DNA of 52,127 bases from Candidatus Gallacutalibacter stercoravium (GCA_018716975.1 DVJE01000035.1:1-52127); one strand, 5' to 3'. Positions 7,134 to 17,185 are shown, numbered from the stretch's first letter. A program made the numbers and translations. The notes: a model not told the origin generated them from the sequence alone.

Positions 7134-7688
7134 ATGCAACAAGTATTTTCTGCCGCAGAGAGCAAAATGAAAAAAACCGTTGGCGTACTGACTGAAGAGT
7201 TTGGCGCAATCCGTGCGGGGCGGGCGAATCCTGCTGTTTTAGACAAAATCCATGTGGATTATTACGGTGCCCCCACCCCCATCAACCAGCTGGCGGCGGT
7301 TTCGGTGACCGAGGCCCGCGTACTTACCATCCAACCTTGGGATGCTTCGGTGCTGCATGGCATTGAAAAGGCGATTCAAACTTCTGATTTGGGCATAAAT
7401 CCGCAAAATGACGGCAAGGTTATCCGCCTTACCTTCCCCCAGCTAACGGAGGATAGGCGCCGCGACATTGTTAAGGATGTAAGCAAACTTGCAGAAGAAG
7501 CTAAGGTGGCAGTGCGTTCGGTGCGCCGCGATGCAATTGATAAGCTCAAAGCAATGAAGAAGAGCTCTGAAATCACAGAAGACGATCTCAAAGATGCAGA
7601 GAAGAAAATGCAGGATTTGACCGATAAGTTCTGCAAAGAGATTGATGGCCTTAGCGATAATAAGCAAAAAGAGATTATGTCTATTTAA
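7134..7688 (+). CDS. frr: Ribosome recycling factor
   Basis: 184 residues, normal for the family. With EF-G it splits post-termination ribosomes. The signature GAIRAGRANPAVLDKI and the C-terminal helices with RRDAIDKLK are plain. ATG 7134 lies behind AAGGAGG at the pyrH stop; upstream in-frame starts overlap pyrH and are discarded. The pyrH-frr pair is one of the most conserved bacterial gene neighbourhoods and the near-zero spacing shows co-transcription. Confidence 0.97.
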   Translation: MQQVFSAAESKMKKTVGVLTEEFGAIRAGRANPAVLDKIHVDYYGAPTPINQLAAVSVTEARVLTIQPWDASVLHGIEKAIQTSDLGINPQNDGKVIRLTFPQLTEDRRRDIVKDVSKLAEEAKVAVRSVRRDAIDKLKAMKKSSEITEDDLKDAEKKMQDLTDKFCKEIDGLSDNKQKEIMSI

Positions 7689-7709
7689 CCTTTGGCGCAA
7701 GAAAGAAGG

Positions 7710-7734
7710 GCAGTGGCGGGGTTCCCGCCACTGC
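7710..7734 (+). terminator. Strong hairpin between frr and uppS
   Basis: Perfect 11-bp stem, GCAGTGGCGGG (7710-7720) and CCCGCCACTGC (7724-7734), with a 3-base loop. Only a short T-run (CTTTT) follows, so it may be a partial terminator or an RNA-processing or stability element that sets different levels for frr and uppS. Confidence 0.55.
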
Positions 7735-7794
7735 ACAAGCTTTTAGAAAGGAAGCCGCGCGTTATATAGGGCAACCGAGCACGGCGGTAAAACA

Positions 7795-8526
7795 ATGGGA
7801 TTCTTTTCAAACGAGCAGGAAGTTGATAGAGTGCTGCCGCGCCATGTAGGCATTATTATGGATGGCAACGGCCGCTGGGCCAAGAAAAGGGGATTGCCCC
7901 GCTCCGCCGGCCATACGGCGGGAGCGGCCAACTTTCGCACCATCACCAAATATTGCAGCACAATCGGCATTCCTTACCTAACGGTGTATGCTTTTTCCAC
8001 CGAAAATTGGAAGCGCCCGGCAGAAGAGGTGGGCGCCTTAATGCGCTTGTTCCGTCAATATTTGGAAGAAGCGTTGCGGGATTTTCAAGAGGAAAACATC
8101 CGTGTTTTATTTTTAGGAGATAGATCGGCTTTTGCGCCGGAGTTAAGAGAATTAATAAACCGCACCGAAGAAGCCTCGGCGGATAAAACAGGCATGGTGC
8201 TGAATATTGCAATGAATTACGGCGGTCGGGATGAAATCATCCGGGCTTGCAGGTTATTAATAGAGGAAGTGCAGCAGGGGCGGTTGCATGCTGAGGATAT
8301 TGATGAAGCATGCTTTTCTAACCATTTGTACACAGCGGGCCAGCCGGATCCCGATTTAATCATCCGGCCCAGTGGTGAAAACCGGATCTCTAATTTTTTG
8401 TTGTGGCAATCGGCTTATGCGGAATATGTTATTATGGATATCTTGTGGCCCGATTTTAAAAAAAAGGATCTGGATCGCGCTTTGGAAATATTCGCCAAGC
8501 GTAGCCGGCGTTTTGGAGGGGTATAA
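7795..8526 (+). CDS. uppS: Undecaprenyl diphosphate synthase (cis-prenyltransferase)
   Basis: 243 residues. Adds eight isopentenyl units to farnesyl diphosphate to give the C55 lipid carrier for cell-wall synthesis. The family signatures HVGIIMDGNGRWAKKRGLPR (catalytic Asp in MDGNGRW) and IIRPSGENRISNFLLWQ are present in order. ATG 7795 has only a weak ribosome site. The stop is one base from the TTG start of cdsA, indicating coupled expression. Together with dxr and ispG it makes this cluster a supply line for isoprenoid lipids. Confidence 0.96.
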   Translation: MGFFSNEQEVDRVLPRHVGIIMDGNGRWAKKRGLPRSAGHTAGAANFRTITKYCSTIGIPYLTVYAFSTENWKRPAEEVGALMRLFRQYLEEALRDFQEENIRVLFLGDRSAFAPELRELINRTEEASADKTGMVLNIAMNYGGRDEIIRACRLLIEEVQQGRLHAEDIDEACFSNHLYTAGQPDPDLIIRPSGENRISNFLLWQSAYAEYVIMDILWPDFKKKDLDRALEIFAKRSRRFGGV

Positions 8527-8527
8527 T

Positions 8528-9343
8528 TTGGCAAAAAGGATTACTTCAGCGGCGGTGGGAGTTACATTGGCGGTAGCGGTGTTTGTGGCCGGGCATTTTT
8601 ATCCAATGGTGATAAATGTAGCCATAGCGGCTGTTTGCGTCGTAGCCGTATACGAGATATTCACCGCTATGGGTATCAGCAAACAATATGTTATCATTTT
8701 GCCCAGTTTGGTTTTCGCTGTGATCATGCCGCTGTTGGGCGGAGGCATCGTTTGGGATTTTGCTTGGTATGCCTATACGGTTATCTTGTTCTTCATCATG
8801 ATTTTTATGAACCAGGTGCTATCTTTTAAAGATATTGCCGTAATCTACAGCATGAGTATGCTGATTAGTATTGCCTTGAGCATGATTGTGTTGGTACGGT
8901 ATCTGGATAAAGACAACGGCATTTTCTATGTGGTTCTTACATTGGGCCTGCCTTGGACAGCGGACGGCGGCGCTTACTTTATTGGCAGTTTTTTTGGTAA
9001 ACATAAGCTTTGCCCCAACATTAGCCCCAAGAAAACAGTCGAAGGGGTAATAGGCGGTGTGATTGTTTGCGTTATCTGTTCATTGCTGATTGGGTGTGCG
9101 TTTGATTTTTGGCTGTTGCCTGCTATTTCTGTTCATTACGGATACTTAGCCCTTTTGGCATTGTTGGCGTCGCTTGTGTCGGTGATTGGGGATTTAACCT
9201 TTTCTTTAACCAAGCGCGGCTGCCAAATTAAGGATTTTGGCAATGTTATTCCAGGGCATGGCGGCGTTTTAGATCGATTTGACAGCGTTATTTTTGTGGC
9301 GCCTTTGGTTAGCTTCTTTGTGCAGTGGCTACCGTTGATTTAG
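8528..9343 (+). CDS. cdsA: Phosphatidate cytidylyltransferase
   Basis: 271 residues, integral membrane protein with about eight hydrophobic segments. Makes CDP-diacylglycerol from phosphatidate and CTP, the branch point of phospholipid synthesis. The CDS signature lies near the C-terminus: SLTKRGCQIKDFGNVIPGHG followed by GVLDRFDS. The start is TTG 8528, one base after the uppS stop and 7 bases after GGAGGGG; an open frame further upstream only shadows uppS. Gene order uppS-cdsA-dxr is standard in Bacillota. Confidence 0.95.
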   Translation: MAKRITSAAVGVTLAVAVFVAGHFYPMVINVAIAAVCVVAVYEIFTAMGISKQYVIILPSLVFAVIMPLLGGGIVWDFAWYAYTVILFFIMIFMNQVLSFKDIAVIYSMSMLISIALSMIVLVRYLDKDNGIFYVVLTLGLPWTADGGAYFIGSFFGKHKLCPNISPKKTVEGVIGGVIVCVICSLLIGCAFDFWLLPAISVHYGYLALLALLASLVSVIGDLTFSLTKRGCQIKDFGNVIPGHGGVLDRFDSVIFVAPLVSFFVQWLPLI

Positions 9344-9393
9344 CTTTTGCTGGTGCGCAGGTAGGGCGGCTGGATTAAGGAGGAGCATTCCCA

Positions 9394-10545
9394 ATGAAAA
9401 CGGTTTCTGTGCTGGGCTCCACTGGGTCGATAGGGGAGCAGACGTTAGATGTGGCCCGCCGGCTGGGCATTTCGGTATATGCCGTTGCGGCCCATCATAA
9501 TATAAAACGGTTGGAACAGCAGGTGCGGGAGTTCCGTCCTGCCTTAGCAGTGGTATATGACGAAGCGGCGGCTGGAGAGTTAAAGACAAGGTTGGCGGAT
9601 ACATCCACCCGTGTGGCAGCTGGCATGGAAGGTTTATGTGAAGCAGCTGCCGCGCCCGTAGATATCGTTCTCAATGCAGTGGTTGGCATGGTAGGTTTGC
9701 AGCCCACCTTGTCAGCCATTCAGGCTGGGCGCACAGTGGCGCTCGCCAATAAAGAAACCTTGGTGGCCGGCGGCCAATTGGTGATGGAAGAGGCCCGAAA
9801 GCGTAGGTTGCGTGTTTTGCCGGTGGATAGCGAACATTCAGCAATTTTTCAATGCTTGCAAGGCTGCCCGGAGCCGGAAGCGTTGCAGCGGCTGATCTTA
9901 ACGGCTTCCGGCGGACCCTTTTTTGGCAAAGATAAATTGGACTTGCAAAATGTAACACCACAGCAAGCCTTGCAACATCCCAATTGGAATATGGGGGCTA
10001 AGGTAACCATTGATTCGGCCACAATGATGAACAAAGGGCTTGAAATTATAGAGGCTGTTTGGCTTTTTGGTTTATCTTCACAACAGGTAGATGTGGTTGT
10101 GCACCGAGAGAGTATTGTACACTCTTTGATAGAATATCGGGATCATTCAGTTATTGCCCAACTGGGGCTGCCGGATATGCGGATTCCCATTCAATATGCT
10201 CTTACATGGCCGTGCCGCTATCCTTCACCGGTGGAGCGGTTAGACTTAACAAAGATTGGCGCCTTACATTTTGCTGAACCGGATGAAGAAACCTTTCGCT
10301 GCTTAAAAGCATGCCGCCGGGCTATTGAGCGGGGCGGTCTTGCACCTGCGGCTGCCAATGGCGCGAATGAAGAAGCCGTGCAGTTGTTTTTGCAGCAAAA
10401 AATTTCCTTCTTAGAAATTGGAGATTTGGTCACCGAGGCGATGGAGCGGCAGCCGGATTGCCGGGACTATCATTTAGCCGACGTCCGTTTGGCCGACGAA
10501 GAAGCGCGGCGTTACGTGAGGCGCGCTGTTGGATGCAAAGAATAA
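9394..10545 (+). CDS. dxr: 1-deoxy-D-xylulose 5-phosphate reductoisomerase
   Basis: 383 residues. Second enzyme of the MEP isoprenoid pathway, converting DXP to MEP with NADPH. The N-terminus has the Rossmann motif GSTGSIGEQTLDVARR. The catalytic centre is visible as VDSEHSAIFQCL, TASGGPFFG and WNMGAKVTIDSATMMNKGLE (metal-binding Asp/Glu residues). ATG 9394 is preceded by AAGGAGGAG. It lies between cdsA and rseP as expected. Confidence 0.97.
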   Translation: MKTVSVLGSTGSIGEQTLDVARRLGISVYAVAAHHNIKRLEQQVREFRPALAVVYDEAAAGELKTRLADTSTRVAAGMEGLCEAAAAPVDIVLNAVVGMVGLQPTLSAIQAGRTVALANKETLVAGGQLVMEEARKRRLRVLPVDSEHSAIFQCLQGCPEPEALQRLILTASGGPFFGKDKLDLQNVTPQQALQHPNWNMGAKVTIDSATMMNKGLEIIEAVWLFGLSSQQVDVVVHRESIVHSLIEYRDHSVIAQLGLPDMRIPIQYALTWPCRYPSPVERLDLTKIGALHFAEPDEETFRCLKACRRAIERGGLAPAAANGANEEAVQLFLQQKISFLEIGDLVTEAMERQPDCRDYHLADVRLADEEARRYVRRAVGCKE

Positions 10546-10621
10546 AGCGGGCAAGGGGAATGCGGAGGCGCCTGGATTTGCGGTATGCCGGGCATCTTAA
10601 ACAAGAAAAGGGGCGTTTCCT

Positions 10622-11710
10622 ATCATTAATGTACTTTTAGTTATTATTGCGGTTCTGTTGTTTGGCTTTATTATCTTTATTCATGAGTTTGGGCACTTTT
10701 TTGTGGCAAAGGCCTGCGGCATTAAGGTAAATGAATTTGCCATTGGCATGGGCCCCACGTTGTTTCATTTTCAAAAAGGAGAAACCCGTTACGCGTTGCG
10801 GCTTTTGCCTATTGGCGGCTTTTGCGCCATGGAAGGGGAGGACGAAGAAAGCGACGACGATCGTGCCTTTAACCGTAAACCAGTTTGGAAGCGCGCCTTG
10901 GTTGTGGTGATGGGCGCAATCATGAATGTAGTTTTGGGCCTTATTTTAATGATGATTATTTTGGGTCAGCAACCTTATTTTGCCTCTACTACCGTGTCGC
11001 GGTTTGCCACAGGCGAGGATGGGGCCGCTGTGCCCACCCAGGAGTCGGGCCTACAGGTAGGGGATGAGATTATCTCGGTTAACGGCTATGCTGTGATGTG
11101 TGATCGAGATTTGAGCTTTGCCCTAATGACCGATAAAGATTTTACGGTGGATATGACGGTGCGCCGCAATGGGGAAACGGTGGAGTTGCCCCAGGTGCGC
11201 TTTGGCACGCAGACGGCGGAAGACGGCACCGTATCTATGGTGTTGGACTTTTATGTGTTGCCCATTGAAAAAAATTTCGGCACGATGATTACCCAGTCAT
11301 TTAACTATACCGTATCTACGGTGCGCATGGTGTGGGCCAGCTTAATTGGGCTGCTCACCGGGCAATATGGGCTCAACGATATGGCTGGGCCCGTGGGTGT
11401 GGCGCAGGCCATCGGCCAGGCAGCTTCAACGGGATTGGAGGTTAATTTTGCCGCTGCGGTCAATAATATTCTAATGATAATGGTTATTTTCACGGTGAAT
11501 TTAGGCGTTGTGAATCTATTGCCTATTCCTGCGCTGGATGGCGGCAAACTGGTATTTTTGCTGATAGAAGGCATTCGCCGTAAGCCGATCAATCCCAAAT
11601 ACGAAGGGTGGATCAGCGCAGCTGGTTTTGCCTTGGTCATAGGGCTAATGCTGGTCGTCACCTTTAGTGATGTGCTCCGGCTGTTTACCGGTCAGGGCTT
11701 GGGCGGATAA
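10622..11710 (+). CDS. rseP: RIP metalloprotease (site-2 protease, RseP/RasP type)
   Basis: About 362 residues. Membrane zinc protease that cleaves transmembrane anti-sigma factors and signal-peptide remnants. HEFGH (zinc site) lies in the first transmembrane helix, a PDZ domain follows (near LQVGDEIISVNGY), and the NLLPIPALDGGKL motif lies in a C-terminal helix. No ATG, GTG or TTG in this frame gives a whole first helix. An AUC at 10622 (or AUU at 10625), 8 bases after AAAAGGGG, would give MINVLLVIIAVLLFGFIIF, as in homologues. TTG 10658 would cut the helix. The start is therefore probably non-canonical, or the sequence has an error there. Confidence 0.88.
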   Translation: MINVLLVIIAVLLFGFIIFIHEFGHFFVAKACGIKVNEFAIGMGPTLFHFQKGETRYALRLLPIGGFCAMEGEDEESDDDRAFNRKPVWKRALVVVMGAIMNVVLGLILMMIILGQQPYFASTTVSRFATGEDGAAVPTQESGLQVGDEIISVNGYAVMCDRDLSFALMTDKDFTVDMTVRRNGETVELPQVRFGTQTAEDGTVSMVLDFYVLPIEKNFGTMITQSFNYTVSTVRMVWASLIGLLTGQYGLNDMAGPVGVAQAIGQAASTGLEVNFAAAVNNILMIMVIFTVNLGVVNLLPIPALDGGKLVFLLIEGIRRKPINPKYEGWISAAGFALVIGLMLVVTFSDVLRLFTGQGLGG

Positions 11711-11730
11711 CGAAAGGAATCGTGATTGCC

Positions 11731-12774
11731 ATGTCATACCAAACCCAAAAAGTTTATGCGGGTTCCCTGCCTATCGGCGGCGGGGAACCTGTTTGTGTTC
11801 AATCTATGCTTAACGTGCGGGCAGAGGATGTTGCCGGCAATGTGGCCCAGGCTAAAGCGCTGGAGGCTGCCGGTTGTCAACTCATCCGCGTGGCGGTGCC
11901 GGACAAGCGCGCGGTGCGACTGATTGACGCGTTAAAAAATGCGGTAGATGTGCCGATTGTGGCGGATATCCATTTTGATTACCGCCTGGCCTTGGAATCC
12001 GCTGCGGCGGGGGTGGATAAGATCCGCATTAACCCCGGTAATATCGGCGGGATAGACAGGGTGAAGGCTGTGGCCCGTGTCTGCAAGACAAAAGGGATCC
12101 CCATTCGCATCGGCGTAAACTCCGGCTCTTTGGAAAAAGAAATCCTGCAAAAATACGGGCATCCCACGCCGGAGGCTTTGCGCGACAGCGCTCTTTATCA
12201 CGCCTCCTTGCTGGAACGGTTTGATTTTGACGATATCGTGCTTTCTATGAAATCCTCCGATGTGGCGGTAATGGTAAAAGCGTATGAGCTTACCGCCCAG
12301 GCATGCCGTTACCCGCTGCATTTGGGTGTAACTGAAGCGGGCACAGAACGTATGGGCATAATTAAGTCGTCGGCAGGGATTGGTTCGCTGTTGCTGCACG
12401 GCATTGGTGATACCATCCGCATATCGCTGACGGCGGATCCGGTGAAAGAGGTGCAGGCGGGGTTGGACTTGCTCAAGGCCTTAAACCTGCGCAAAGGGAT
12501 ACAGTTTGTATCCTGCCCCACTTGCGGACGCACAAAAATTGATTTGATTGGGCTGGCACAGCAGGTGGAAAACCGGCTGGCAGGTTGCCGTAAAAATATT
12601 AAGGTGGCCATTATGGGCTGTGCGGTGAACGGCCCGGGCGAAGCTAGGGAAGCGGATATCGGCGTAGCCGGAGGCGATGGCGTGGGTCTTTTGTTCAAAA
12701 AGGGTGAAATTTACCGCAAGGTGCCTGAAAACCAACTGGTGGATGCCCTGGTATCTGAGGTGGAAAAAATGTAG
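11731..12774 (+). CDS. ispG: (E)-4-hydroxy-3-methylbut-2-enyl-diphosphate synthase
   Basis: About 347 residues. MEP-pathway [4Fe-4S] enzyme that turns MEcPP into HMBPP and needs reduced ferredoxin or flavodoxin. An N-terminal TIM barrel (PIGGGEPVCVQSM, VADIHFDYRLA) is joined to the cluster domain with CPTCGRTK and GCAVNGPGEA, which supply the three Cys ligands and Glu. ATG 11731 gives the family's usual N-terminus; GTG 11722 is an alternative, and neither is ideally spaced from AAGGA at 11714. Sits between rseP and polC as in many clostridia. Confidence 0.95.
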   Translation: MSYQTQKVYAGSLPIGGGEPVCVQSMLNVRAEDVAGNVAQAKALEAAGCQLIRVAVPDKRAVRLIDALKNAVDVPIVADIHFDYRLALESAAAGVDKIRINPGNIGGIDRVKAVARVCKTKGIPIRIGVNSGSLEKEILQKYGHPTPEALRDSALYHASLLERFDFDDIVLSMKSSDVAVMVKAYELTAQACRYPLHLGVTEAGTERMGIIKSSAGIGSLLLHGIGDTIRISLTADPVKEVQAGLDLLKALNLRKGIQFVSCPTCGRTKIDLIGLAQQVENRLAGCRKNIKVAIMGCAVNGPGEAREADIGVAGGDGVGLLFKKGEIYRKVPENQLVDALVSEVEKM

Positions 12775-12837
12775 CTGGGCAGCTATATTACCGAAATGCA
12801 CAGCAAGCGTGAGATAACGAAAGATGGGGAAGGGTAA

Positions 12838-15800
12838 GTGAAAAATTTTAGCGAATTCTTTGAACCATATATGAAAAAGGGCGGGTTACCCGCGGCAATA
12901 GGGGCCGGTAATATAGAATCAATGAAGATTGACGCCCAGCACAGAAGCATGGCGCTGCACGTGGCTTTTTCACAGCCGGTGGAGCGCCGGTTGCTTTTTG
13001 ATGCAGAGCAAGCGCTGGCGGCGTCGGATCTGAATTTAAGCATGGTAGAGATCAATCCGCGCTTTCCCGCCCAAACTTTTAGTGTGGAGTATGTGCCGCA
13101 GCTTATGGCTGAGCTTGGGCGCAAGTTTGCCAGTTTGCAGGGCACCATTGGCGATGCCACCGCTGCGCTAGAAAAGGATGAACTCACGGTTTTTTTAAAG
13201 CACGGTGGAATGCAGATTCTAGAAGAGAAAAAGTTTGATAGGGAGCTCATCCGTCTGATCCAGCAGGAGTTTGGGTTAACCGTGCAGGTGAAATTTGACG
13301 GTGTGCTGTCGTTGGAACACGACGACGCCCAATACATAGAGCACCAAAAGCACCGGCAAGAAAAGCAGCGCCGCCGCCAGGTAGTGGAGCAAGTGGAAGA
13401 ATATGAATCCAAAATGGCGGCAAAAGAGGCAAAGCCCCACACCATCAGTGTGCGCACAGGGGATACGTTGCTGCCAACTGTTTGTTTGGATAGCGTTCGC
13501 CCCATCTACGGCAAGCTGGGTAAAGCGGCGCCGGTGCCTATTAGCCGGGTTTCCCCTGATTTTGGATCGGTTACCATTTGGGGCGAAGTGTTTGCGTTAG
13601 AACAAAAAGAAACCAGAGACGGCTCAAAAAAAATCTATTCCATCAATGTTACCGATTATACGGGCTCCATGAGCCTGAAAATCATTGAAGATAAGAACCA
13701 GTGCAAAGCATTGGATGCCATTTCTAAAGGAGATTCTTTGTTAATCCGCGGGGAAATCAGCTATGATAAGTACGACCGCGAGGTAGTGCTGCGGCCTCGT
13801 GCCATTGGTGCGGTGGAAAGGGTTCAAGTGGTGGATGACGCCGAAACCAAGCGTGTAGAGCTGCACCTGCACACCAACATGTCATCGATGGATGGCATGA
13901 ACACGGCGGGAGATTTGATAGCCCGGGCCGCCAAATGGGGCCACAAAGCGGTGGCAATCACCGATCACGGCGTAGCCCAGGCTTTTCCCGACGCGATGAA
14001 CGCCGCGGCAAGAATAAAGAAAAACGGCGGCAGCATTAAGGTCCTGTATGGTACGGAGGCATATTTTGTGAACGACATGGTGCCTGTGCTTTCAGGAGAA
14101 ACCGACACGCCGGTGGATGGGGAATACATCTCGTTTGATATCGAAACCACCGGCCTGAGTGCTCGTGAGGATCGCATTACGGAAATCGGCGCGGTGCGCA
14201 TCGTCAACCATGAAGTGCGCGATACATTTAATACCTTTGTCAATCCTGAGCGGCCGATCCCGGCTAAAATCACCGAACTTACCGGGATTACCGACGCTAT
14301 GGTAGCCGACGCACCCTCTGAAGAGGAAGCGGTGCGGGCGTTTTTGGAGTTTTGCGGCCCCAATACGGTGCTGATTGCCCATAACGCCGGCTTTGATACC
14401 TCTTTTATCCGTATGGCATGCCAGCGGCATCAAATGGATTTTGCAAACCCCTATTTGGATACCGTGCCTATGGCCCGCGCCATGTTACCCAACATTAAAA
14501 ACCATAAGCTGGATACTGTGGCCAAAAGCCTAAAACTGCCCGATTTTAACCATCACCGGGCGTCGGATGACGCAACGATCCTGGCTCATATCTTTTTAGC
14601 GTTGATTAAACGGTTGGAAGAGGAGCAAGGCGTTAAACAGATACAAGAGATCAACACCTGTCTGGCGGGGGGCGATGTAAAGAAAATGCGCTCTTATCAC
14701 CAGATCATCTTAGTGAAAAACCAAGTGGGCCTTAAAAATCTGTATAAGCTTATTTCTATGGCCCACCTGCAATATTTTTATAAGCGTCCCCGTATCCCCA
14801 AAAGCGAGCTGATTAAGCTGCGTGAGGGACTCATTATCGGCAGCGCTTGCGAAGCCGGAGAACTGTTTCGTGCAATTGTGGACGGCAAACCCTGGGAGGA
14901 GCTTTGCCAAATTGCCCGTTTTTACGATTATTTGGAGATTCAGCCCATCGGCAACAACCGCTTTATGCTGCGAGATGGCACTGCCAGCAATGAAGAGCAG
15001 CTGCGCGATTTTAACCGCACGGTGGTTAAACTGGGCGATCAGCTGGGTATTCCGGTGGTGGCAACCTGCGATGTGCATTTTTTGGATCCCCACGACGCGG
15101 AGTATCGCAAAATTTTGATGGCGGGGCAAGGTTTTGCTGATGCCGACGAGCAGGCCCCCCTATATCTGCGCACCACACCCGAAATGCTGGAAGAGTTTGC
15201 CTATCTGGGCAAAGAAAAAGCTTACGAGGTGGTGGTAGAGAACACCAACCGCATAGCCGATTCTATTGAAGAAGTTAGCCCCATCCCGCCGGGCGTGTTC
15301 CCACCGTTTATCGACGGCGCCGAAGAACAGCTAACCAGCATCACCTGGGAGCGGGCCAAAAAGATGTATGGGGATCCGCTGCCCGATATTGTTTACCAGC
15401 GGTTGGATAGGGAGCTTTCATCCATCACCAAGCACGGCTTTTCGGTGCTGTATATGACGGCGCAAAAGCTGGTGGCCGATTCCGAAAAGCACGGCTATTT
15501 GGTGGGTTCCCGTGGATCGGTGGGTTCCTCCTTTGTGGCTACCATGTCGGGTATTTCAGAGGTAAACCCCTTGTGCCCCCACTATGTTTGCCCCAACTGT
15601 AAACACAGTGAGTTTATTACAGACGGCAGCTATGGCTCTGGGTTCGATCTTCCCCCCAAAAAGTGTCCGCAGTGCGGCGCCGAATATATGCGCGACGGGC
15701 ACGATATTCCCTTTGAAACCTTTTTGGGATTTGATGGCGACAAAACGCCGGATATCGACTTAAACTTCTCTGGTGAATATCAAAGCGACGCCCACCGCTA

Positions 15801-17178
15801 TACGGAAACGCTGTTTGGCAAAGACAACGTATTCAAGGCCGGAACAATTTCTACCGTGGCGGAAAAAACGGCTATCGGCTTTGTGAAAAAGTATGCGGAG
15901 GAAAAGGGCGTTACCATGCATAAGGCGGAAGAAGCCCGGCTGGCGGTGGGCTGCACAGGCGTTAAGCGCACCACCGGCCAGCATCCCGGCGGCATGGTAG
16001 TAGTACCGAGGGGGATGGAAATCTACGATTTTTGCCCCATCCAGCACCCTGCAAATGATCAAAATTCCGATAATATCACCACCCACTTCGACTTCCACTC
16101 CATCCATGACACGATCTGTAAGCTGGATGAGCTGGGGCACGATGTGCCGTCCATTTACCGGTATCTGGAAGAGTACACCGGTATCTCGGTGATGGATGTT
16201 TCCATGAGCGATCCTGAGGTAATGTCTCTGTTTACCTCCACCAAAGCTCTGGGGGTGAGTCCGGAAGATATTGATTCCAAAACCGGAACTTTTTCATTGC
16301 CGGAGGTGGGCACGAGTTTTGTGCGCCAAATGCTTATCGATACCCAGCCCAAAACCTTTTCTGATTTGCTGCAAGTTTCCGGCCTGTCTCACGGCACCGA
16401 TGTGTGGTTGGGCAACGCTCAGGAACTCATCGCTAATAAGACTTGCACCATTTCAGAGGTTATCGGTACACGCGACAGCATCATGACCTATTTGATGCAC
16501 AAGGGCTTGGAACCCAAAATGGCTTTTAAGATTATGGAAATTGTGCGTAAGGGCAACGCCAAAAAGCTGCTGACCGAAGAGCATCTGGCGGCCATGCGGG
16601 AGCATGATGTGCCCGAATGGTATATTGATTCGTGTATGAAGATTAAATACATGTTCCCTAAGGCCCACGCCGCCGCCTATATGATCTCAACCATGCGGCT
16701 GGGGTGGTATAAGGTGCACCGGCCTGTGGAATATTACGCGGCTTATTTTACCGTGCGCGGCGAGGATTTTGACGGCGCGCTGGTTATGCAGGGGCGCGAC
16801 GCTGTGCGCCGTTATATGGATGAAATCAAACGCAAGGGCAATGAGGCCAGCGCCAAAGAAAACGCTTCTTACGCTGCGCTGCAAATCGTTAATGAAATGT
16901 TGGCGCGGGGCATCGAGATCCTGCCGGTGGACCTTTATAAGTCGGATGCGCGCAAATATCTGGTGGAGGATGGTAAAATCCGTCTCCCCTTCGGTTCACT
17001 GGCCGGTGTAGGCGGCGCTGCTGCCCAAAGCTTGCAGGAGGCTAGGGAAGACGGGCCCTATATCTCGGTGGATGATTTGCAGGCGCGTTCCAAGGTAACC
17101 AAAGCGGTTATGGAAACCTTGCAAAGCGTGGGCGCGTTGAACGGCCTGCCCGCCAGCAGTCAGATGACCCTGTTTTAA
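12838..17178 (+). CDS. polC: DNA polymerase III alpha subunit, PolC type
   Basis: 1446 residues, full length for PolC, the Gram-positive replicase. Order seen: N-terminal domain, OB fold (about 230-330), PHP domain beginning HLHTNMSSMDG near 343 and split by an inserted DEDDh 3'-5' exonuclease (SFDIETTGLS near 432; HNAGFDTSF), a four-Cys zinc knuckle (CPNC near 919, CPQC), and the polymerase core with TPDIDLNFSG near 970 carrying catalytic Asp residues. GTG 12838 follows GGGAAGGG. Its presence is the clearest sign that the host belongs to Bacillota or a relative. Last gene of the pyrH cluster. Confidence 0.98.
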   Translation: MKNFSEFFEPYMKKGGLPAAIGAGNIESMKIDAQHRSMALHVAFSQPVERRLLFDAEQALAASDLNLSMVEINPRFPAQTFSVEYVPQLMAELGRKFASLQGTIGDATAALEKDELTVFLKHGGMQILEEKKFDRELIRLIQQEFGLTVQVKFDGVLSLEHDDAQYIEHQKHRQEKQRRRQVVEQVEEYESKMAAKEAKPHTISVRTGDTLLPTVCLDSVRPIYGKLGKAAPVPISRVSPDFGSVTIWGEVFALEQKETRDGSKKIYSINVTDYTGSMSLKIIEDKNQCKALDAISKGDSLLIRGEISYDKYDREVVLRPRAIGAVERVQVVDDAETKRVELHLHTNMSSMDGMNTAGDLIARAAKWGHKAVAITDHGVAQAFPDAMNAAARIKKNGGSIKVLYGTEAYFVNDMVPVLSGETDTPVDGEYISFDIETTGLSAREDRITEIGAVRIVNHEVRDTFNTFVNPERPIPAKITELTGITDAMVADAPSEEEAVRAFLEFCGPNTVLIAHNAGFDTSFIRMACQRHQMDFANPYLDTVPMARAMLPNIKNHKLDTVAKSLKLPDFNHHRASDDATILAHIFLALIKRLEEEQGVKQIQEINTCLAGGDVKKMRSYHQIILVKNQVGLKNLYKLISMAHLQYFYKRPRIPKSELIKLREGLIIGSACEAGELFRAIVDGKPWEELCQIARFYDYLEIQPIGNNRFMLRDGTASNEEQLRDFNRTVVKLGDQLGIPVVATCDVHFLDPHDAEYRKILMAGQGFADADEQAPLYLRTTPEMLEEFAYLGKEKAYEVVVENTNRIADSIEEVSPIPPGVFPPFIDGAEEQLTSITWERAKKMYGDPLPDIVYQRLDRELSSITKHGFSVLYMTAQKLVADSEKHGYLVGSRGSVGSSFVATMSGISEVNPLCPHYVCPNCKHSEFITDGSYGSGFDLPPKKCPQCGAEYMRDGHDIPFETFLGFDGDKTPDIDLNFSGEYQSDAHRYTETLFGKDNVFKAGTISTVAEKTAIGFVKKYAEEKGVTMHKAEEARLAVGCTGVKRTTGQHPGGMVVVPRGMEIYDFCPIQHPANDQNSDNITTHFDFHSIHDTICKLDELGHDVPSIYRYLEEYTGISVMDVSMSDPEVMSLFTSTKALGVSPEDIDSKTGTFSLPEVGTSFVRQMLIDTQPKTFSDLLQVSGLSHGTDVWLGNAQELIANKTCTISEVIGTRDSIMTYLMHKGLEPKMAFKIMEIVRKGNAKKLLTEEHLAAMREHDVPEWYIDSCMKIKYMFPKAHAAAYMISTMRLGWYKVHRPVEYYAAYFTVRGEDFDGALVMQGRDAVRRYMDEIKRKGNEASAKENASYAALQIVNEMLARGIEILPVDLYKSDARKYLVEDGKIRLPFGSLAGVGGAAAQSLQEAREDGPYISVDDLQARSKVTKAVMETLQSVGALNGLPASSQMTLF

Positions 17179-17185
17179 GAAGCTG

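Noticed and set aside
12783-13505. Minus-strand 240-codon frame over the 5' part of polC
   Set aside because: Low-complexity Ser/Cys-rich shadow of polC with no coding support.
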